Shown here one piece after another: positions 9,412-19,310 of a DNA stretch of 64,000 nucleotides. The first letter of the stretch is position 1, and each line of letters starts with the position of its first letter. A program made the position numbers and the translations under genes. The stretch lies in assembly GCF_000300515.1 (NCBI RefSeq), contig NZ_AMSI01000017.1:44442-108441 (forward strand), given 5' to 3'. The notes under the pieces are model-generated. The model ran no database searches and was not told where the DNA came from. It worked only from the letters and a program-made list of their open reading frames with translations. The stretch is from Nitratireductor indicus C115. GTDB lineage: Bacteria > Pseudomonadota > Alphaproteobacteria > Rhizobiales > Rhizobiaceae.

Positions 9412-9510
9412 AGCATTTTGCAGTCAGGTGGAATCACCTGACGTCTGCGTAAATGCGGAAAACAAAGAGATAGTTCGGTTCAGGGTTTTCCTGAAACGGT
9501 GAACCGATCT
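9409..9510 (+). repeat. Dispersed palindromic intergenic repeat, copy 1
   Basis: The element begins TAGAGCATTTTGCAGTCAGG and holds the 8-bp dyad GTCAGGTG/CACCTGAC, an ACAAAGAGATAG spacer and a second dyad (GGTTCA with TGAACC). Its reverse complement is nearly identical to 29925-30058, and a partial copy lies at 12181-12216. It can form two stem-loops in RNA and may end or stabilise the sdh transcript. It looks like the mosaic palindromic repeats of Hyphomicrobiales. Confidence 0.85.
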
Positions 9511-9521
9511 AGAATGGTGCT

Positions 9522-9597
9522 ACCTGCCGCTCTTCACTGGGCGGCAGGTCCCGGTTCCATATCATGCCAACCATCCGCAGCCGGGCAGCCGGCTGCG
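9522..9597 (+). terminator. Two hairpins after sdhB, possible terminator
   Basis: ACCTGCCGC (9522-9530) pairs with GCGGCAGGT (9541-9549), and CGCAGCCGG (9576-9584) with CCGGCTGCG (9589-9597). The second is followed by pyrimidine-rich CGGCCTTTCTCTCT. Neither has a clean U-tract, so terminator activity is uncertain. Beyond them, 9598-9705 shows nothing but the leader of msrA. Confidence 0.35.
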
Positions 9598-9705
9598 CGG
9601 CCTTTCTCTCTGCTTCGACAAGTTCTCCTCACGCAAGCGTGTAGCGGCTTGATTTGAATTTGCCGACCGTCGCGGTAGGTCTTGCGAGCAACGGGAGAGA
9701 CCTAA

Positions 9706-10353
9706 ATGCGACGTATTATTTCCCCGGCCTTTCTGGCCGCCGCCTTTCTTGCCTTCGCAGGATTTCCGCAGTCCGCGTCTGCCGCCAAGCAGACGGCGAT
9801 TTTCGCCGGCGGGTGCTTCTGGTGTGTCGAGGCGGATTTCGACAAGGTACCCGGCGTGCTTGACACGATCTCGGGCTATGCCGGTGGCAAGACGGAGAAC
9901 CCCACCTACCGGAACTATTCTTCCGGAGGCCATCGGGAGGTGGTGAAGATCGATTTCGACGACACGAAGGTCAGCTACGACCGTCTGCTTGAAATCTTTT
10001 TCCGCTCGGTCGATCCCACGGATGCCGGCGGCCAATTCTGTGATCGCGGCGAATCCTACACCACGGCTGTCTACGCGCTCGACGACGCCCAGAAAGCAGC
10101 GGCTGAAAAGGCCAAGGTGGAGGCCAATGCAGCACTTGGCGGCAAGGTCGTGACACCGATCCTCGGCAAGGTGCCCTTCTGGCCGGCGGAGGATTACCAT
10201 CAGAACTATTACAAGGGCGAGAATCGGACTCTCACCCGCTTTGGCTATGTAAAGCAGTCGGATGCCTATCATGGCTATCGCGAGGGCTGCGGGCGCGATG
10301 TGCGTGTGAAGCAGGTCTGGGGGAATGCTGCCTATACGGGCATCAATAAATAG
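9706..10353 (+). CDS. msrA: Peptide-methionine (S)-S-oxide reductase, exported form
   Basis: 215 residues. MsrA reduces methionine-S-sulfoxide in proteins. The catalytic motif GGCFWCVEADFDKVPGV follows a signal peptide (MRRIISPAFLAAAFLAFAGF to SASAA), so this copy should act in the periplasm. GGHREVVKIDFDD, PTDAGGQFCDRGESYTT, and the C-terminal YREGCG with its resolving cysteine complete the family pattern. No msrB or thiol-disulfide partner is adjacent, so its electron donor is not evident. Confidence 0.95.
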   Translation: MRRIISPAFLAAAFLAFAGFPQSASAAKQTAIFAGGCFWCVEADFDKVPGVLDTISGYAGGKTENPTYRNYSSGGHREVVKIDFDDTKVSYDRLLEIFFRSVDPTDAGGQFCDRGESYTTAVYALDDAQKAAAEKAKVEANAALGGKVVTPILGKVPFWPAEDYHQNYYKGENRTLTRFGYVKQSDAYHGYREGCGRDVRVKQVWGNAAYTGINK

Positions 10354-10400
10354 TTTGTCCGGCCTCCCCCGTCCGGGAGAAGACCGGAGCATGCTTCGGA

Positions 10401-11522
10401 TCAAGTAGTCCGTGCTGCGGCGATGCGCTCGTCGGCGATTTCAGCCGCAACGTCGTTGGTAGGGCGTCGGTCTGCCTCGGCTCGCTGAAAAATTCCGGTC
10501 AGCGTTTCGGGAATGCGGGCAACCTCCTCCATCGTCGCGGCGCGGTCGTAACCGCCGGGAGACAGTTCCGCCGCGACATTCAGCAGGCCGCCGGCATTGA
10601 TCACATAGTCAGGCGCATAGAGAATGCCGCGCTCCATGAGAAGGCGGGCGTCCTCGTGGCGCGCGAGCTGGTTGTTGGCGGCGCCGGCCACGATCCCGGC
10701 ATGCAGGGAGGGAATGGTTTCGGCGGAAAGTACGCCGCCCAGGGCGCATGGCGCGAAAACATCGGCAGGCGCCGACAGGATTTCACCGGGAGCGACGGAG
10801 GTGGCATGGAAGCTGCGGCATGCCTCTTCCACGCGAGCGGTGTCGATATCCGTCACGAAGAGCTTTGCGCCCTCGGCGTAGAGTTTCTCGCACAATGTCC
10901 AGCCGACGGACCCAAGGCCCTGAACGGCGATAGTCACACCTTCCAATGCGTTCACACCGCGATGACGGAGCGCCGCCTTGAGGCCGAGGAACACCCCGTG
11001 CGCGGTGACGGAGGAGGGATTGCCGCTGCCGCCCAGCGTGGTGCCGGTCACATTGTCGGTGCGTGCACGCAGGAAATCGGCGTCGGCGAGTGTGAAGCCG
11101 ACATCCTCGGCCGTGTAATATTGACCGGAAAGCGCGGCCAGCATTTCCGCATAGGCCTCAAGCAGGGCGGGTGTTTTTTCTTTCTTGGCATCGCCGATGA
11201 TGACCGCCTTGCCGCCGCCGAAATGCATGCCCGCGACGGCAGCCTTGTAGGTCATGCCGCGAGACAGGCGCAGGACGTCCGTCAAAGCCGCCTCGAAGCT
11301 CTCGTGCGGCCACATGCGCGTGCCACCGAGAGCGGGGCCAAGGGCGGTGTTGTGAATGGCGACGATGGCATTCAGCTCACGCGCTTCGTCGCGGCCGTGC
11401 CAGACATGTTCATGATGATCGAACGCTTCGAGGTGCGCCGCATCCGCCGTAATGTCGGTGATGGTCAGTGTTGAACCTTGCAGCGTGTCTTTGAGGATTC
11501 TCGGGGTGTGTGCGTGCAGCAT
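10401..11522 (-). CDS. Leucine/Glu/Phe/Val dehydrogenase family protein
   Basis: 373 residues. The family reversibly deaminates amino acids with NAD. It shows the substrate-binding NTALGPALGGTRMW, the catalytic lysine in GMTYKAAVAGMHFGGGKAVI, and a Rossmann fold VAVQGLGSVGW-like segment (IAVQGLGSVGWTLCE) followed by FVTDID, the acidic residue that favours NAD over NADP. The size and the GPALGGTR motif point to the leucine/valine dehydrogenase branch rather than glutamate dehydrogenase. The start at 11522 is supported by GGGAGG seven bases upstream; the longer ORF has no such site. Convergent with msrA. Confidence 0.88.
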   Translation of the reverse strand: MLHAHTPRILKDTLQGSTLTITDITADAAHLEAFDHHEHVWHGRDEARELNAIVAIHNTALGPALGGTRMWPHESFEAALTDVLRLSRGMTYKAAVAGMHFGGGKAVIIGDAKKEKTPALLEAYAEMLAALSGQYYTAEDVGFTLADADFLRARTDNVTGTTLGGSGNPSSVTAHGVFLGLKAALRHRGVNALEGVTIAVQGLGSVGWTLCEKLYAEGAKLFVTDIDTARVEEACRSFHATSVAPGEILSAPADVFAPCALGGVLSAETIPSLHAGIVAGAANNQLARHEDARLLMERGILYAPDYVINAGGLLNVAAELSPGGYDRAATMEEVARIPETLTGIFQRAEADRRPTNDVAAEIADERIAAARTT

Positions 11523-11651
11523 GTCATTCCTCCCGAACGACTTGTTTCGTAAGGAGATTTTAGCCGCATCAACCGGTTTTTGGTTGCGAAGTGCATGCCT
11601 GGCGCGACCTTCCGTTGCGCCAGGCGCGGGCATTTCATCGCAAATCTGTCG

Positions 11652-12095
11652 TCAGCCGTATTTGGCGTCCAGCGTCACCTCGATGGCCCCCAGCGCCTTC
11701 GAGACGGGGCATGAGGCTTTCGCCTTCTCGGCGATCTCGATGAATTTCGCTTCGTCGAGGCCGGGAACATTGCCTACCAGGGTCAGGGCGCTTTTCGTGA
11801 TCTCGAAGCCTCCGCCGGCTGCCGGCTGCAAGGTGACATCGGCGCGCACGTCGAGCTTTTCGGCCGGCGTGTCGTTTCCAGCGAGCATATGGGAAAGCTG
11901 CATGGCGAAGCAGCCCGCATGGGCGCCCGCGATCAGCTCCTCGGGATTGGTGCCGGTCTTTCCGCTCTCATCCTCGAAGCGGGCCTTGAAGCCGAGAGGC
12001 AGGCCCGAAAGAGCGCCGCTCTGGGTGTCGAGAGAGCCCGCGCCTTCGACCAGCGACCCCTTCCAGACAACATTCGCATGCCGTTTCATTGCCAT
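11652..12095 (-). CDS. osmC: OsmC/Ohr family peroxiredoxin-like protein
   Basis: 147 residues. OsmC-type proteins reduce organic hydroperoxides with two cysteines. Both are present: GAHAGCFAMQLSHML and KAKASCPVSKALG, in the OsmC rather than the Ohr arrangement, and the N-terminal MAMKRHANVVWKGSLVEGAG is typical of OsmC. The start at 12095 has AAGGAG about eight bases upstream; the longer ORF would begin inside a palindromic repeat. It is transcribed in the same direction as the upstream monooxygenase gene, 118 bases away. Confidence 0.92.
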   Translation of the reverse strand: MAMKRHANVVWKGSLVEGAGSLDTQSGALSGLPLGFKARFEDESGKTGTNPEELIAGAHAGCFAMQLSHMLAGNDTPAEKLDVRADVTLQPAAGGGFEITKSALTLVGNVPGLDEAKFIEIAEKAKASCPVSKALGAIEVTLDAKYG

Positions 12096-12180
12096 GGTCT
12101 TCTCCTTCTGATGATCGAAATCCGTTTCTGGCGTGGCATGTGTTCTTCCGTCTGTCGTTCTGCCTTCCACATTGATGTGA

Positions 12181-12216
12181 AAGTCAGATGATGCCACCTG
12201 ACTGCATCATGCTTCA
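12181..12216 (-). repeat. Partial degenerate copy of the palindromic repeat
   Basis: The segment reading AGTCAGATGATGCCACCTGA followed by CTGCATCATGCTTCAG matches one hairpin module of the repeats at 9409 and 29925 with a few substitutions. It fills the gap between osmC and the monooxygenase gene and reaches the latter's stop codon. Confidence 0.6.
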
Positions 12217-13458
12217 GATCGCCTCGCCGCGCAGCAGGCGGGGTGTCCCAGCAGTCAGCCCCGAGGCCTGCTTGATGAAGTAACGTTTCATGGCCGGCAT
12301 TCGTTCAACCAGACCCAGGCCAAAATCGCGGAGTGCGCGAACTGGTGTGATGTCGTTCGAGAACAGCCGGTTCAAAACATCGGTCGTCACGCCCATCTGC
12401 ACCGTGTCGAAACGGCGCCAGCGCTCGTAGCGCTGCAACACGTTGAGCGCGCCTATATCCTCGCCCAGGCGGTCAGCCTCAACCAGCACCTCTGCAAGGG
12501 CTGCGGCATCGCGGAAGCCCAGATTGAGGCCTTGGCCCGCGATCGGGTGAATGCCGTGGGCGGCGTCGCCCGCCAGCGCGAAGCGCGGTTTCACGAAGTC
12601 GCGCGCCAGCGTCAGGCCGAGCGGCCAGGCCCGGCGGGGACCGTCGACGCGGATTTCGCCGAGCTTCAGGCCGAAGCGCAACTCCAGTTCCTGTTCGAAG
12701 ATCAGATCGTCTTCCTTTACCAGCCGTTCGGCATCCGCCGTGCGTTCCGTCCAGACGATGGAAGAGCGGTTTCCCTTGAGGGGCAGCGTCGCGAAGGGGC
12801 CGGCGGGCAGAAAGTGTTCTTCGGCGCGGCCATTGTGGGGGCGCTCATGCGCGACGGTGCACACGATGCCGGACTGACCGTAATCCCAATGCACGGTCTT
12901 GATACCAGCCATATCACGCAGGCGTGAGCGAACGCCGTCCGCGGCGATCAGCAGCCGGGCCGTGCAGGTCGATCCGTCGGCGAGGCGGGCTTCGACATGT
13001 CCGCCAAGATCGGCGAAGCCCTCCACGGCAACGCCCTCGATAATCTCGATACCGCATTCGGCTGCGCGGGTTCTGAGTGCGCCGTTCAGCACCCGGTTCA
13101 TCACCATATGCGCGAAGGGCTCGCCTTCCTCCGCCTCGCCGCCGAAGGTGAGGAAGGCCGGGCGAACGGGATCGGAAGTGCGCGAGTCGGTAATGATCAT
13201 CTCCGTGATCGGCTGGGCTTCCGGCTCGATTTCCTTCCAGCAGTCAAGGCGCTGCAGCATGCGGCATGCGGCGGCCGCGATGGCCGATGCGCGCCCATCG
13301 CGCTGCCAGACGCCTTCGGGCGCGGCATCGACGAGGGCGACCTTGAGGCCGGGCTGGGCACGGCAAATGGAGACCGCCGTTGCAAGGCCGACATAACCGG
13401 CCCCCGCAATCAGTATATCCACGGTCCGTCGGGTTTCGCTTTTCGTGCGCCTGGCCAT
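12214..13458 (-). CDS. UbiH/UbiF/VisC-type FAD-dependent monooxygenase
   Basis: 414 residues. Such flavoproteins hydroxylate the ubiquinone ring. Visible are the N-terminal dinucleotide fold DILIAGAGYVGLATAVS, the middle DG motif LLIAADGVRSRLRDMAG, and the C-terminal ribityl-binding GDAAHGIHPIAGQGLNLGFR, which is the UbiH-family signature. Which ring position it acts on cannot be told from sequence, so no symbol is given. The ATG at 13458 has a GGAG nine bases upstream and is preferred to the GTG at 13473. Confidence 0.9.
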   Translation of the reverse strand: MARRTKSETRRTVDILIAGAGYVGLATAVSICRAQPGLKVALVDAAPEGVWQRDGRASAIAAAACRMLQRLDCWKEIEPEAQPITEMIITDSRTSDPVRPAFLTFGGEAEEGEPFAHMVMNRVLNGALRTRAAECGIEIIEGVAVEGFADLGGHVEARLADGSTCTARLLIAADGVRSRLRDMAGIKTVHWDYGQSGIVCTVAHERPHNGRAEEHFLPAGPFATLPLKGNRSSIVWTERTADAERLVKEDDLIFEQELELRFGLKLGEIRVDGPRRAWPLGLTLARDFVKPRFALAGDAAHGIHPIAGQGLNLGFRDAAALAEVLVEADRLGEDIGALNVLQRYERWRRFDTVQMGVTTDVLNRLFSNDITPVRALRDFGLGLVERMPAMKRYFIKQASGLTAGTPRLLRGEAI

Positions 13459-13616
13459 TGCCGTCTGCTCCACTTTTCATCCGTTTCCCGCATTTCTGCA
13501 AAGATGGCGGATAGCTGCCTTGCAGAAAGATTGCGGGGTCGCTGCCTTGACTTGAAGCCAACCTTCATCTTGGAAACCTTCAGCAACCATATTATCGGCG
13601 CCGGAGGGGCAATTTC

Positions 13617-14480
13617 ATGTCGGCCATGCAGGACCTGCTTGCCATACTCGATCTTGAGCAACTCGAACACAATCTGTTTCGTGGTCGCAGCCCGCAATCG
13701 GCCTGGCAGCGGGTTTTCGGCGGACAGGTGATCGGCCAGGCGCTGGTGGCGGCGCAGCGGACCGTTGCAACGGAACGCCATGTGCACTCGCTGCATTGCT
13801 ATTTCATGCGTCCCGGCGACCCCACGGTGCCCATCATCTATGAGGTGGATCGCATCCGCGATGGCGGTAGCTTCACCACAAGGCGGGTGGTGGCTATCCA
13901 GCATGGGCATGCGATCTTTTCGCTGTCCGCTTCGTTTCAACGCGAGGAGCCGGGTCTCGACCACCAGATTCCAATGCCTGAAGATGTCACGCCGCCCGAC
14001 CACCTGCGTACGCAGCGCGAGTTTCTGCAGGAGCTGGGCGACCAGGTTCCGGAAAGCATTCGTCGCTACTGGGCGCGTGAACGGCCCATCGAGGTTCGTC
14101 CCGTCATGATCGAACACTATACGAGCCGCGAGAAGCTGCCTCCGAGACAGGATGTCTGGATCCGGACAACGGGACCGGTGCCCGAAAACCGGGCGCTGCA
14201 AGCGGCCGTTCTTGCCTATCTCTCCGACATGACGTTGCTCGATACGTCGACCTTCGCCCATGGGCGCTCCGGTTTCGACCCCGATATCCAGATGGCGAGC
14301 CTTGATCACGCCATGTGGTTTCACCGCCCGCACAAGCTCGACGACTGGCTCCTCTACACCCAGGACAGCCCTTCCGCGCAGGGTGCCCGCGGCTTCTCGC
14401 GTGGCAGTCTCTATGGGCGCGATGGAACCCTCATTGCATCGGTGGCGCAGGAGGGACTCGTGAGGGTGCGTACAAAATAG
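13617..14480 (+). CDS. tesB: Acyl-CoA thioesterase II
   Basis: 287 residues, the usual TesB length. It hydrolyses medium- and long-chain acyl-CoA. The double hot-dog fold is visible as two halves: RVFGGQVIGQALVAAQRTV, HSLHCYFMRPGD and VVAIQHGHAIFSLSASFQ in the first, and YLSDMTLLDTS, SLDHAMWFHRP and GARGFSRGSLYGRDGTLIAS in the second, with the catalytic Asp and Thr/Gln residues in family-typical positions. It is divergent from the monooxygenase gene and ends at a strong terminator before glnK. Confidence 0.96.
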   Translation: MSAMQDLLAILDLEQLEHNLFRGRSPQSAWQRVFGGQVIGQALVAAQRTVATERHVHSLHCYFMRPGDPTVPIIYEVDRIRDGGSFTTRRVVAIQHGHAIFSLSASFQREEPGLDHQIPMPEDVTPPDHLRTQREFLQELGDQVPESIRRYWARERPIEVRPVMIEHYTSREKLPPRQDVWIRTTGPVPENRALQAAVLAYLSDMTLLDTSTFAHGRSGFDPDIQMASLDHAMWFHRPHKLDDWLLYTQDSPSAQGARGFSRGSLYGRDGTLIASVAQEGLVRVRTK

Positions 14481-14516
14481 GCAAATCGTATTTTTTGCAT
14501 ATTTATTGTGCATTTC

Positions 14517-14544
14517 AATGCCGGGCCATGCCCGGCATTTTTGT
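14517..14544 (+). terminator. Rho-independent terminator after tesB
   Basis: A 10-bp stem AATGCCGGGC (14517-14526) with GCCCGGCATT (14530-14539), a 3-base loop and a T-tract. It isolates tesB from the nitrogen-regulated glnK-amtB operon. Confidence 0.92.
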
Positions 14545-14584
14545 TCGGCGTAAAATTTTTTTCTTTTAAATCAGTATTTTGAGC

Positions 14585-14615
14585 TGCGCTTTGCGCAACT
14601 GGCACGGCATTTGAT
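14585..14615 (+). promoter_or_regulatory. Probable sigma-54 promoter of glnK-amtB
   Basis: TGGCACGGCATTTGAT at 14600-14615 matches the -24/-12 consensus TGGCAC-N5-TTGCW with one departure in the -12 part. A short dyad TGCGCTTTGCGCA lies just upstream at 14585-14597. glnK-amtB operons are classically driven by sigma-54 and NtrC under nitrogen limitation. NtrC sites are not assigned. Confidence 0.65.
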
Positions 14616-14693
14616 TCTCCTTTGCAGTCGCGGTCCGCCTGCGGGTGACCGGCGATGCAGGCAACCCGCGGGACCCCGCAAAAACAAAGGTGA

Positions 14694-15038
<345 letters not shown>

Positions 15039-15066
15039 GCGGCACGCAAATCCGATGGAGAAACCC

Positions 15067-16410
15067 ATGAACTACCGTATTCTGACAAGCGCCGCGCGTC
15101 CGCTGGCGCTGGGCGGCCTTGCCCTTGCCGCCCTTACCTTTCCCGCGCTTGCCCAGGAGACCGCGGAAGCGGCTCCCGAGTTCGCCACGGCCGCTGACAC
15201 GGCCTTCATCTTCAACACGCTCTTGTTTCTGATCGGCGGCTTCCTGGTCATGTGGATGGCGGCGGGCTTCGCCATGCTCGAGGCCGGCATGGTGCGCACC
15301 AAGAACGTGTCTATGCAGCTTTTGAAGAACGTGGTGCTCTATGCCATCGCTGGCATCATGTACTGGCTGATCGGCTATGGCCTCATGTATGTCGATGTCT
15401 CGGGCTATATCGGCTCCTTCACCAGTTACAGCTGGCCCGCAGCCGGCACGGCCAATGAAGGCGATTATTCGGTGGCCTCCGACTGGTTCTTCCAGATGGT
15501 GTTCGTCGCCACGGCCGCCTCGATCGTCTCCGGTACCCTTGCCGAGCGCATCAAGCTTTGGCCCTTCCTGGCCTTCGTGGTGGTTCTGACCGGCTTCATC
15601 TATCCGATTGCCGGTTCGTGGAAGTGGGGTGGCGGCTGGCTCGATGCCATGGGCTTCCAGGATTTCGCCGGCTCGACACTCGTGCATTCGGTCGGTGGCT
15701 GGGCGGCCCTGGCCGGCGCCATCCTGCTTGGCGCCCGTAATGGCAAGTTCAACAGCGACGGCAAGGTGAACCCGATCCCGGGCTCCAACATGGCGCTCGC
15801 AACGCTCGGCACCTTCATCCTGTGGCTCGGCTGGTTCGGCTTCAACGGCGCATCGCAGCTTGCCATGGGCTCCAATTCCGACGTGTCCGACATCAGCCGC
15901 ATCTTCGCCAACACGAACCTTGCGGCTGCCGGCGGCGTGGTCGCCGCGCTGATCCTGACGCAGATCCTCTACAAGAAGGTCGACATCACCTTCGTGCTCA
16001 ACGGCGCGCTGGCCGGCCTGGTCTCGATCACCGCCGAGCCGCTGACCCCGAGCCCGCTGATGGCCATCATCATCGGTGCAATCGGCGGCATCATCGTCGT
16101 GTTCGCCGTGCCGATGCTCGACAAGCTGAAGATCGACGACGTGGTGGGCGCCATTCCGGTTCACCTGATCGCCGGTATCTGGGGCACGCTTGCCGTGCCG
16201 CTGACCAACAGCGACGCCAGCTTCGGCGTCCAGTTCATCGGCATCGTCGCCTATGCGGTCTTCACGCTGGTTGCTTCGCTCATCGTGTGGGCGATCCTCA
16301 AGGCGACCATTGGCCTGCGCGTCAGCGCCGAAGACGAGATGAACGGCCTCGACCTCGCGGAAGTCGGTGTCGAAGCCTATCCGGAGTTCATCGCCGTTCA
16401 CGGCCGTTGA
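15067..16410 (+). CDS. amtB: Ammonium transporter
   Basis: 447 residues. A signal peptide (MNYRILTSAARPLALGG to ALAQ) precedes eleven transmembrane helices. Family features are the FLVMWMAAGFAMLEAGMVRTKN segment (first helix), DFAGSTLVHSVGGWAAL with a pore histidine, ILWLGWFGFNGASQL, and AIPVHLIAGIWGTLAV with the second pore histidine. It imports ammonium as part of the nitrogen-stress operon with glnK. The start at 15067 has GGAG six bases upstream; the ATG twelve bases earlier lies before it. Confidence 0.97.
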   Translation: MNYRILTSAARPLALGGLALAALTFPALAQETAEAAPEFATAADTAFIFNTLLFLIGGFLVMWMAAGFAMLEAGMVRTKNVSMQLLKNVVLYAIAGIMYWLIGYGLMYVDVSGYIGSFTSYSWPAAGTANEGDYSVASDWFFQMVFVATAASIVSGTLAERIKLWPFLAFVVVLTGFIYPIAGSWKWGGGWLDAMGFQDFAGSTLVHSVGGWAALAGAILLGARNGKFNSDGKVNPIPGSNMALATLGTFILWLGWFGFNGASQLAMGSNSDVSDISRIFANTNLAAAGGVVAALILTQILYKKVDITFVLNGALAGLVSITAEPLTPSPLMAIIIGAIGGIIVVFAVPMLDKLKIDDVVGAIPVHLIAGIWGTLAVPLTNSDASFGVQFIGIVAYAVFTLVASLIVWAILKATIGLRVSAEDEMNGLDLAEVGVEAYPEFIAVHGR

Positions 16411-16500
16411 ACCTTTGCGGCCAGAGAGCCGCGCACAGAATGTCCTCCCAGGACTTACCCCGGCAATCGGCGCATTTGCGCCGGTTGCCCTCCTGAAAGG

Positions 16501-16528
16501 GGCCCGGTTCACGCCGGGCCTCTTTTTT
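16501..16528 (+). terminator. Rho-independent terminator after amtB
   Basis: GGCCCGG (16501-16507) pairs with CCGGGCC (16514-16520), loop of six, followed by TCTTTTTT. Confidence 0.93.
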
Positions 16529-16642
16529 GTTGGGCGCAAGGCGGCATGGTTAATGCCGTCTTAACCTTCCGCTGGCTAGTTTCAGGCCTGATAATGAGGC
16601 GACCGCTGTGTTGCCGCAAACGCGCGAGCGGAGAGAATGCGC

Positions 16643-19216
16643 ATGAGTTCCGGGTCTTCCGTATTTCCTGCCATGGGTGACAATGCTTACGGGCTGCAGG
16701 GCTTTCTGCGCCGACAGGCGGCCCGGTTCGGTGGACTGGCGCTTCTGGCTTTCGTGGCCTTCGCCATCGCAAGCCTTGCCACCTGGAACGTGGCCGATCC
16801 CAGCTTCAGCCATGCGACCGACAATCCCGTGACCAATGCCATGGGCTATCCCGGTGCAGTCTTTTCCGACCTCGCCATGCAGTTTTATGGCCTTGCCGCC
16901 GTTGTGGGGCTTGTGCCTGCGGTGGCCTGGGGCGTTCTCCTGATGATCGGGCGACAGCTCGACCGGCCGCTCAAGCGTGCCGGCGCGTGGTTCATTGGCG
17001 CAATCTTTTCGGCGGCGGTTGTCGGCGCTTTTGCGCCGCCGACAACGTGGCCTTTGCCGACGGGGCTGGGCGGTGTGTTCGGCGACATGATCCTGTCCCT
17101 GCCCGCCAAGTTCATCGGCGATTATCCCGGCGGCTTTGTCGGCTTCCTGATTGCAGCCGTACTGTGCTTGCCGGCTGGCTGGATGCTGCTTTTCGGCGCG
17201 GGCATCCTCTCGCGGCCGGATGGCGATGTTTTTGCCGCTCCGGAGGAGGACGATACGCCGTTCGACGATCTTGACGAAGACGAGGGCGAGAGCGGCATGT
17301 CGGTCGTCCTCGGCTATATGGCGCATTGGTGGCTTTCACTGGCGGCGTTCTTCCGGCGCAATCTCGGCGGTCGTTCGCGGGAGCGCGAGCGCTATGTCCA
17401 TGATGAGCCGCTCGACCTCGATGAAGATCCACCCTTCGACGATTTCGATGTGGCGCCGCGCCGGCAGATGCATGTGGAGCCCGATTTCGACGAGGACGAT
17501 GTTCCCATGGAGCGCGGTCCGATGGTGGAGACGGAGCGGGCTGCCCCTCAGGCTCGCGGTTATGCGCAACCTGCCCCGCAGGCCGGTGATGCTCCCGTTC
17601 AGGACAAGCGCGTGGACAATCCCGCGCCGCGACCGGTTGAAGGCGCGCGCGTGCGTCGCGAGGCGCAGGCTTCCTTCCTCGACAACGGCACATTTGAACT
17701 GCCGCAGCTTCACCTGCTCGCGGAGCCGAAGGCTTCCACGCGCGATCCGCTTCTCTCCAAGGAAGCGCTGGAGCAGAATGCGCGCCTTCTCGAAGGCGTT
17801 CTGGAAGATTTCGGCGTCAAGGGCGAGATCATCCATGTGCGGCCGGGCCCAGTCGTCACGCTGTACGAGCTCGAACCGGCGCCGGGCATCAAGTCTTCGC
17901 GCGTCATCGGACTTGCCGACGATATCGCGCGCTCCATGAGCGCCATCGCTGCCCGCGTCGCGGTTGTACCCGGTCGCAATGCGATCGGTATCGAACTGCC
18001 GAACTCGACACGTGAGACTGTTTATCTGCGCGAGCTTCTGGCCAGCCGCGATTTCGAAACGAGCAAGGCATGGCTGGCGCTTTCGCTGGGCAAGACCATC
18101 AACGGCGAAGCCGTGATTGCGGATCTCGCAAAGATGCCTCACCTGCTCGTTGCAGGCACCACGGGTTCGGGCAAGTCGGTCGCCATCAACACGATGATCC
18201 TGTCACTGCTTTATCGCATGTCGCCGGAGCAATGCCGCCTCATCATGATCGACCCGAAGATGCTCGAACTGTCGATCTATGACGGTATTCCGCATCTCCT
18301 CACCCCGGTGGTGACTGACCCGAAGAAGGCGGTCGTGGCGCTCAAATGGACCGTGCGGGAAATGGAAGACCGCTACCGCAAGATGTCCAAGGTGGGCGTG
18401 CGCAACATCGAGGGCTTCAACCAGCGCGTGGTCGCGGCCAAGAAGAATGGCGAGACGATCACCCGCACGGTGCAGACAGGCTTCGACCGCGAGACGGGCG
18501 AGGCGATCTACGAGAGCGAACATCTCGACCTTGATCCGATGCCGTTCATCGTCGTCATCATCGACGAGATGGCCGACCTGATGATGGTGGCCGGCAAGGA
18601 CATCGAGGGGGCGGTGCAGCGCCTTGCGCAGATGGCGCGTGCGGCGGGCATCCATGTCATCATGGCCACGCAAAGACCCTCGGTGGATGTCATTACCGGC
18701 ACGATCAAAGCAAACTTCCCGACCCGTATCTCCTTCCAGGTGACGTCCAAGATCGACAGCCGCACCATTCTCGGTGAGCAGGGCGCAGAGCAGCTTTTGG
18801 GCATGGGCGACATGCTCTATATGGCTGGCGGCGGGCGTATTCAGCGCGTGCATGGCCCCTTTGTCTCCGACGGCGAGGTGGAGAGCATCGTCAATCATCT
18901 CAAGCGTCAGGGTGTGCCGGATTATCTGGATGCCGTCACTGAGGACGACGAGGACGAGGATGGCGGCTCCGGCAGTGGCAGCGGGGGCGGCGGGGCCGGC
19001 AATATGGGCGATTCGGACGATCCCTACGACCAGGCGGTTGCGGTGGTTCTGCGCGACGGCAAGGCCTCAACGAGCTATATCCAGCGGCGTCTTGGCATCG
19101 GCTATAATCGTGCCGCCTCGATCATCGAGCGGATGGAAGAGGAAGGCATTGTCGGCCCGGCCAACCATGCCGGAAAGCGCGAAATTCTGGTGCCCACCGA
19201 GCAGGACGAGGTTTAG
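16643..19216 (+). CDS. ftsK: DNA translocase FtsK
   Basis: 857 residues. FtsK pumps chromosome DNA at the division septum toward the XerCD/dif site. Layout: four or five N-terminal transmembrane helices (about 25-195), an acidic and proline-rich linker (about 200-340), the alpha/beta motor with Walker [13 protein letters not shown] near residue 510 and Walker [16 protein letters not shown], and after a glycine-serine stretch the C-terminal winged-helix gamma domain ([27 protein letters not shown]) that reads KOPS sites. The start at 16643 is chosen from GGAGAG seven bases upstream. The stop is a TAGAGC motif like those at repeat borders. Confidence 0.97.
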   Translation: MSSGSSVFPAMGDNAYGLQGFLRRQAARFGGLALLAFVAFAIASLATWNVADPSFSHATDNPVTNAMGYPGAVFSDLAMQFYGLAAVVGLVPAVAWGVLLMIGRQLDRPLKRAGAWFIGAIFSAAVVGAFAPPTTWPLPTGLGGVFGDMILSLPAKFIGDYPGGFVGFLIAAVLCLPAGWMLLFGAGILSRPDGDVFAAPEEDDTPFDDLDEDEGESGMSVVLGYMAHWWLSLAAFFRRNLGGRSRERERYVHDEPLDLDEDPPFDDFDVAPRRQMHVEPDFDEDDVPMERGPMVETERAAPQARGYAQPAPQAGDAPVQDKRVDNPAPRPVEGARVRREAQASFLDNGTFELPQLHLLAEPKASTRDPLLSKEALEQNARLLEGVLEDFGVKGEIIHVRPGPVVTLYELEPAPGIKSSRVIGLADDIARSMSAIAARVAVVPGRNAIGIELPNSTRETVYLRELLASRDFETSKAWLALSLGKTINGEAVIADLAKMPHLLVAGTTGSGKSVAINTMILSLLYRMSPEQCRLIMIDPKMLELSIYDGIPHLLTPVVTDPKKAVVALKWTVREMEDRYRKMSKVGVRNIEGFNQRVVAAKKNGETITRTVQTGFDRETGEAIYESEHLDLDPMPFIVVIIDEMADLMMVAGKDIEGAVQRLAQMARAAGIHVIMATQRPSVDVITGTIKANFPTRISFQVTSKIDSRTILGEQGAEQLLGMGDMLYMAGGGRIQRVHGPFVSDGEVESIVNHLKRQGVPDYLDAVTEDDEDEDGGSGSGSGGGGAGNMGDSDDPYDQAVAVVLRDGKASTSYIQRRLGIGYNRAASIIERMEEEGIVGPANHAGKREILVPTEQDEV

Positions 19217-19310
19217 AGCGTTTTCCGCAAGCGGACCGCGTTTGTCCAGGCAGCCAAATTTAAGCCCAACTGGACGGTTATCCGAGGGGCAAATGTGGAG
19301 ACTTGATACC

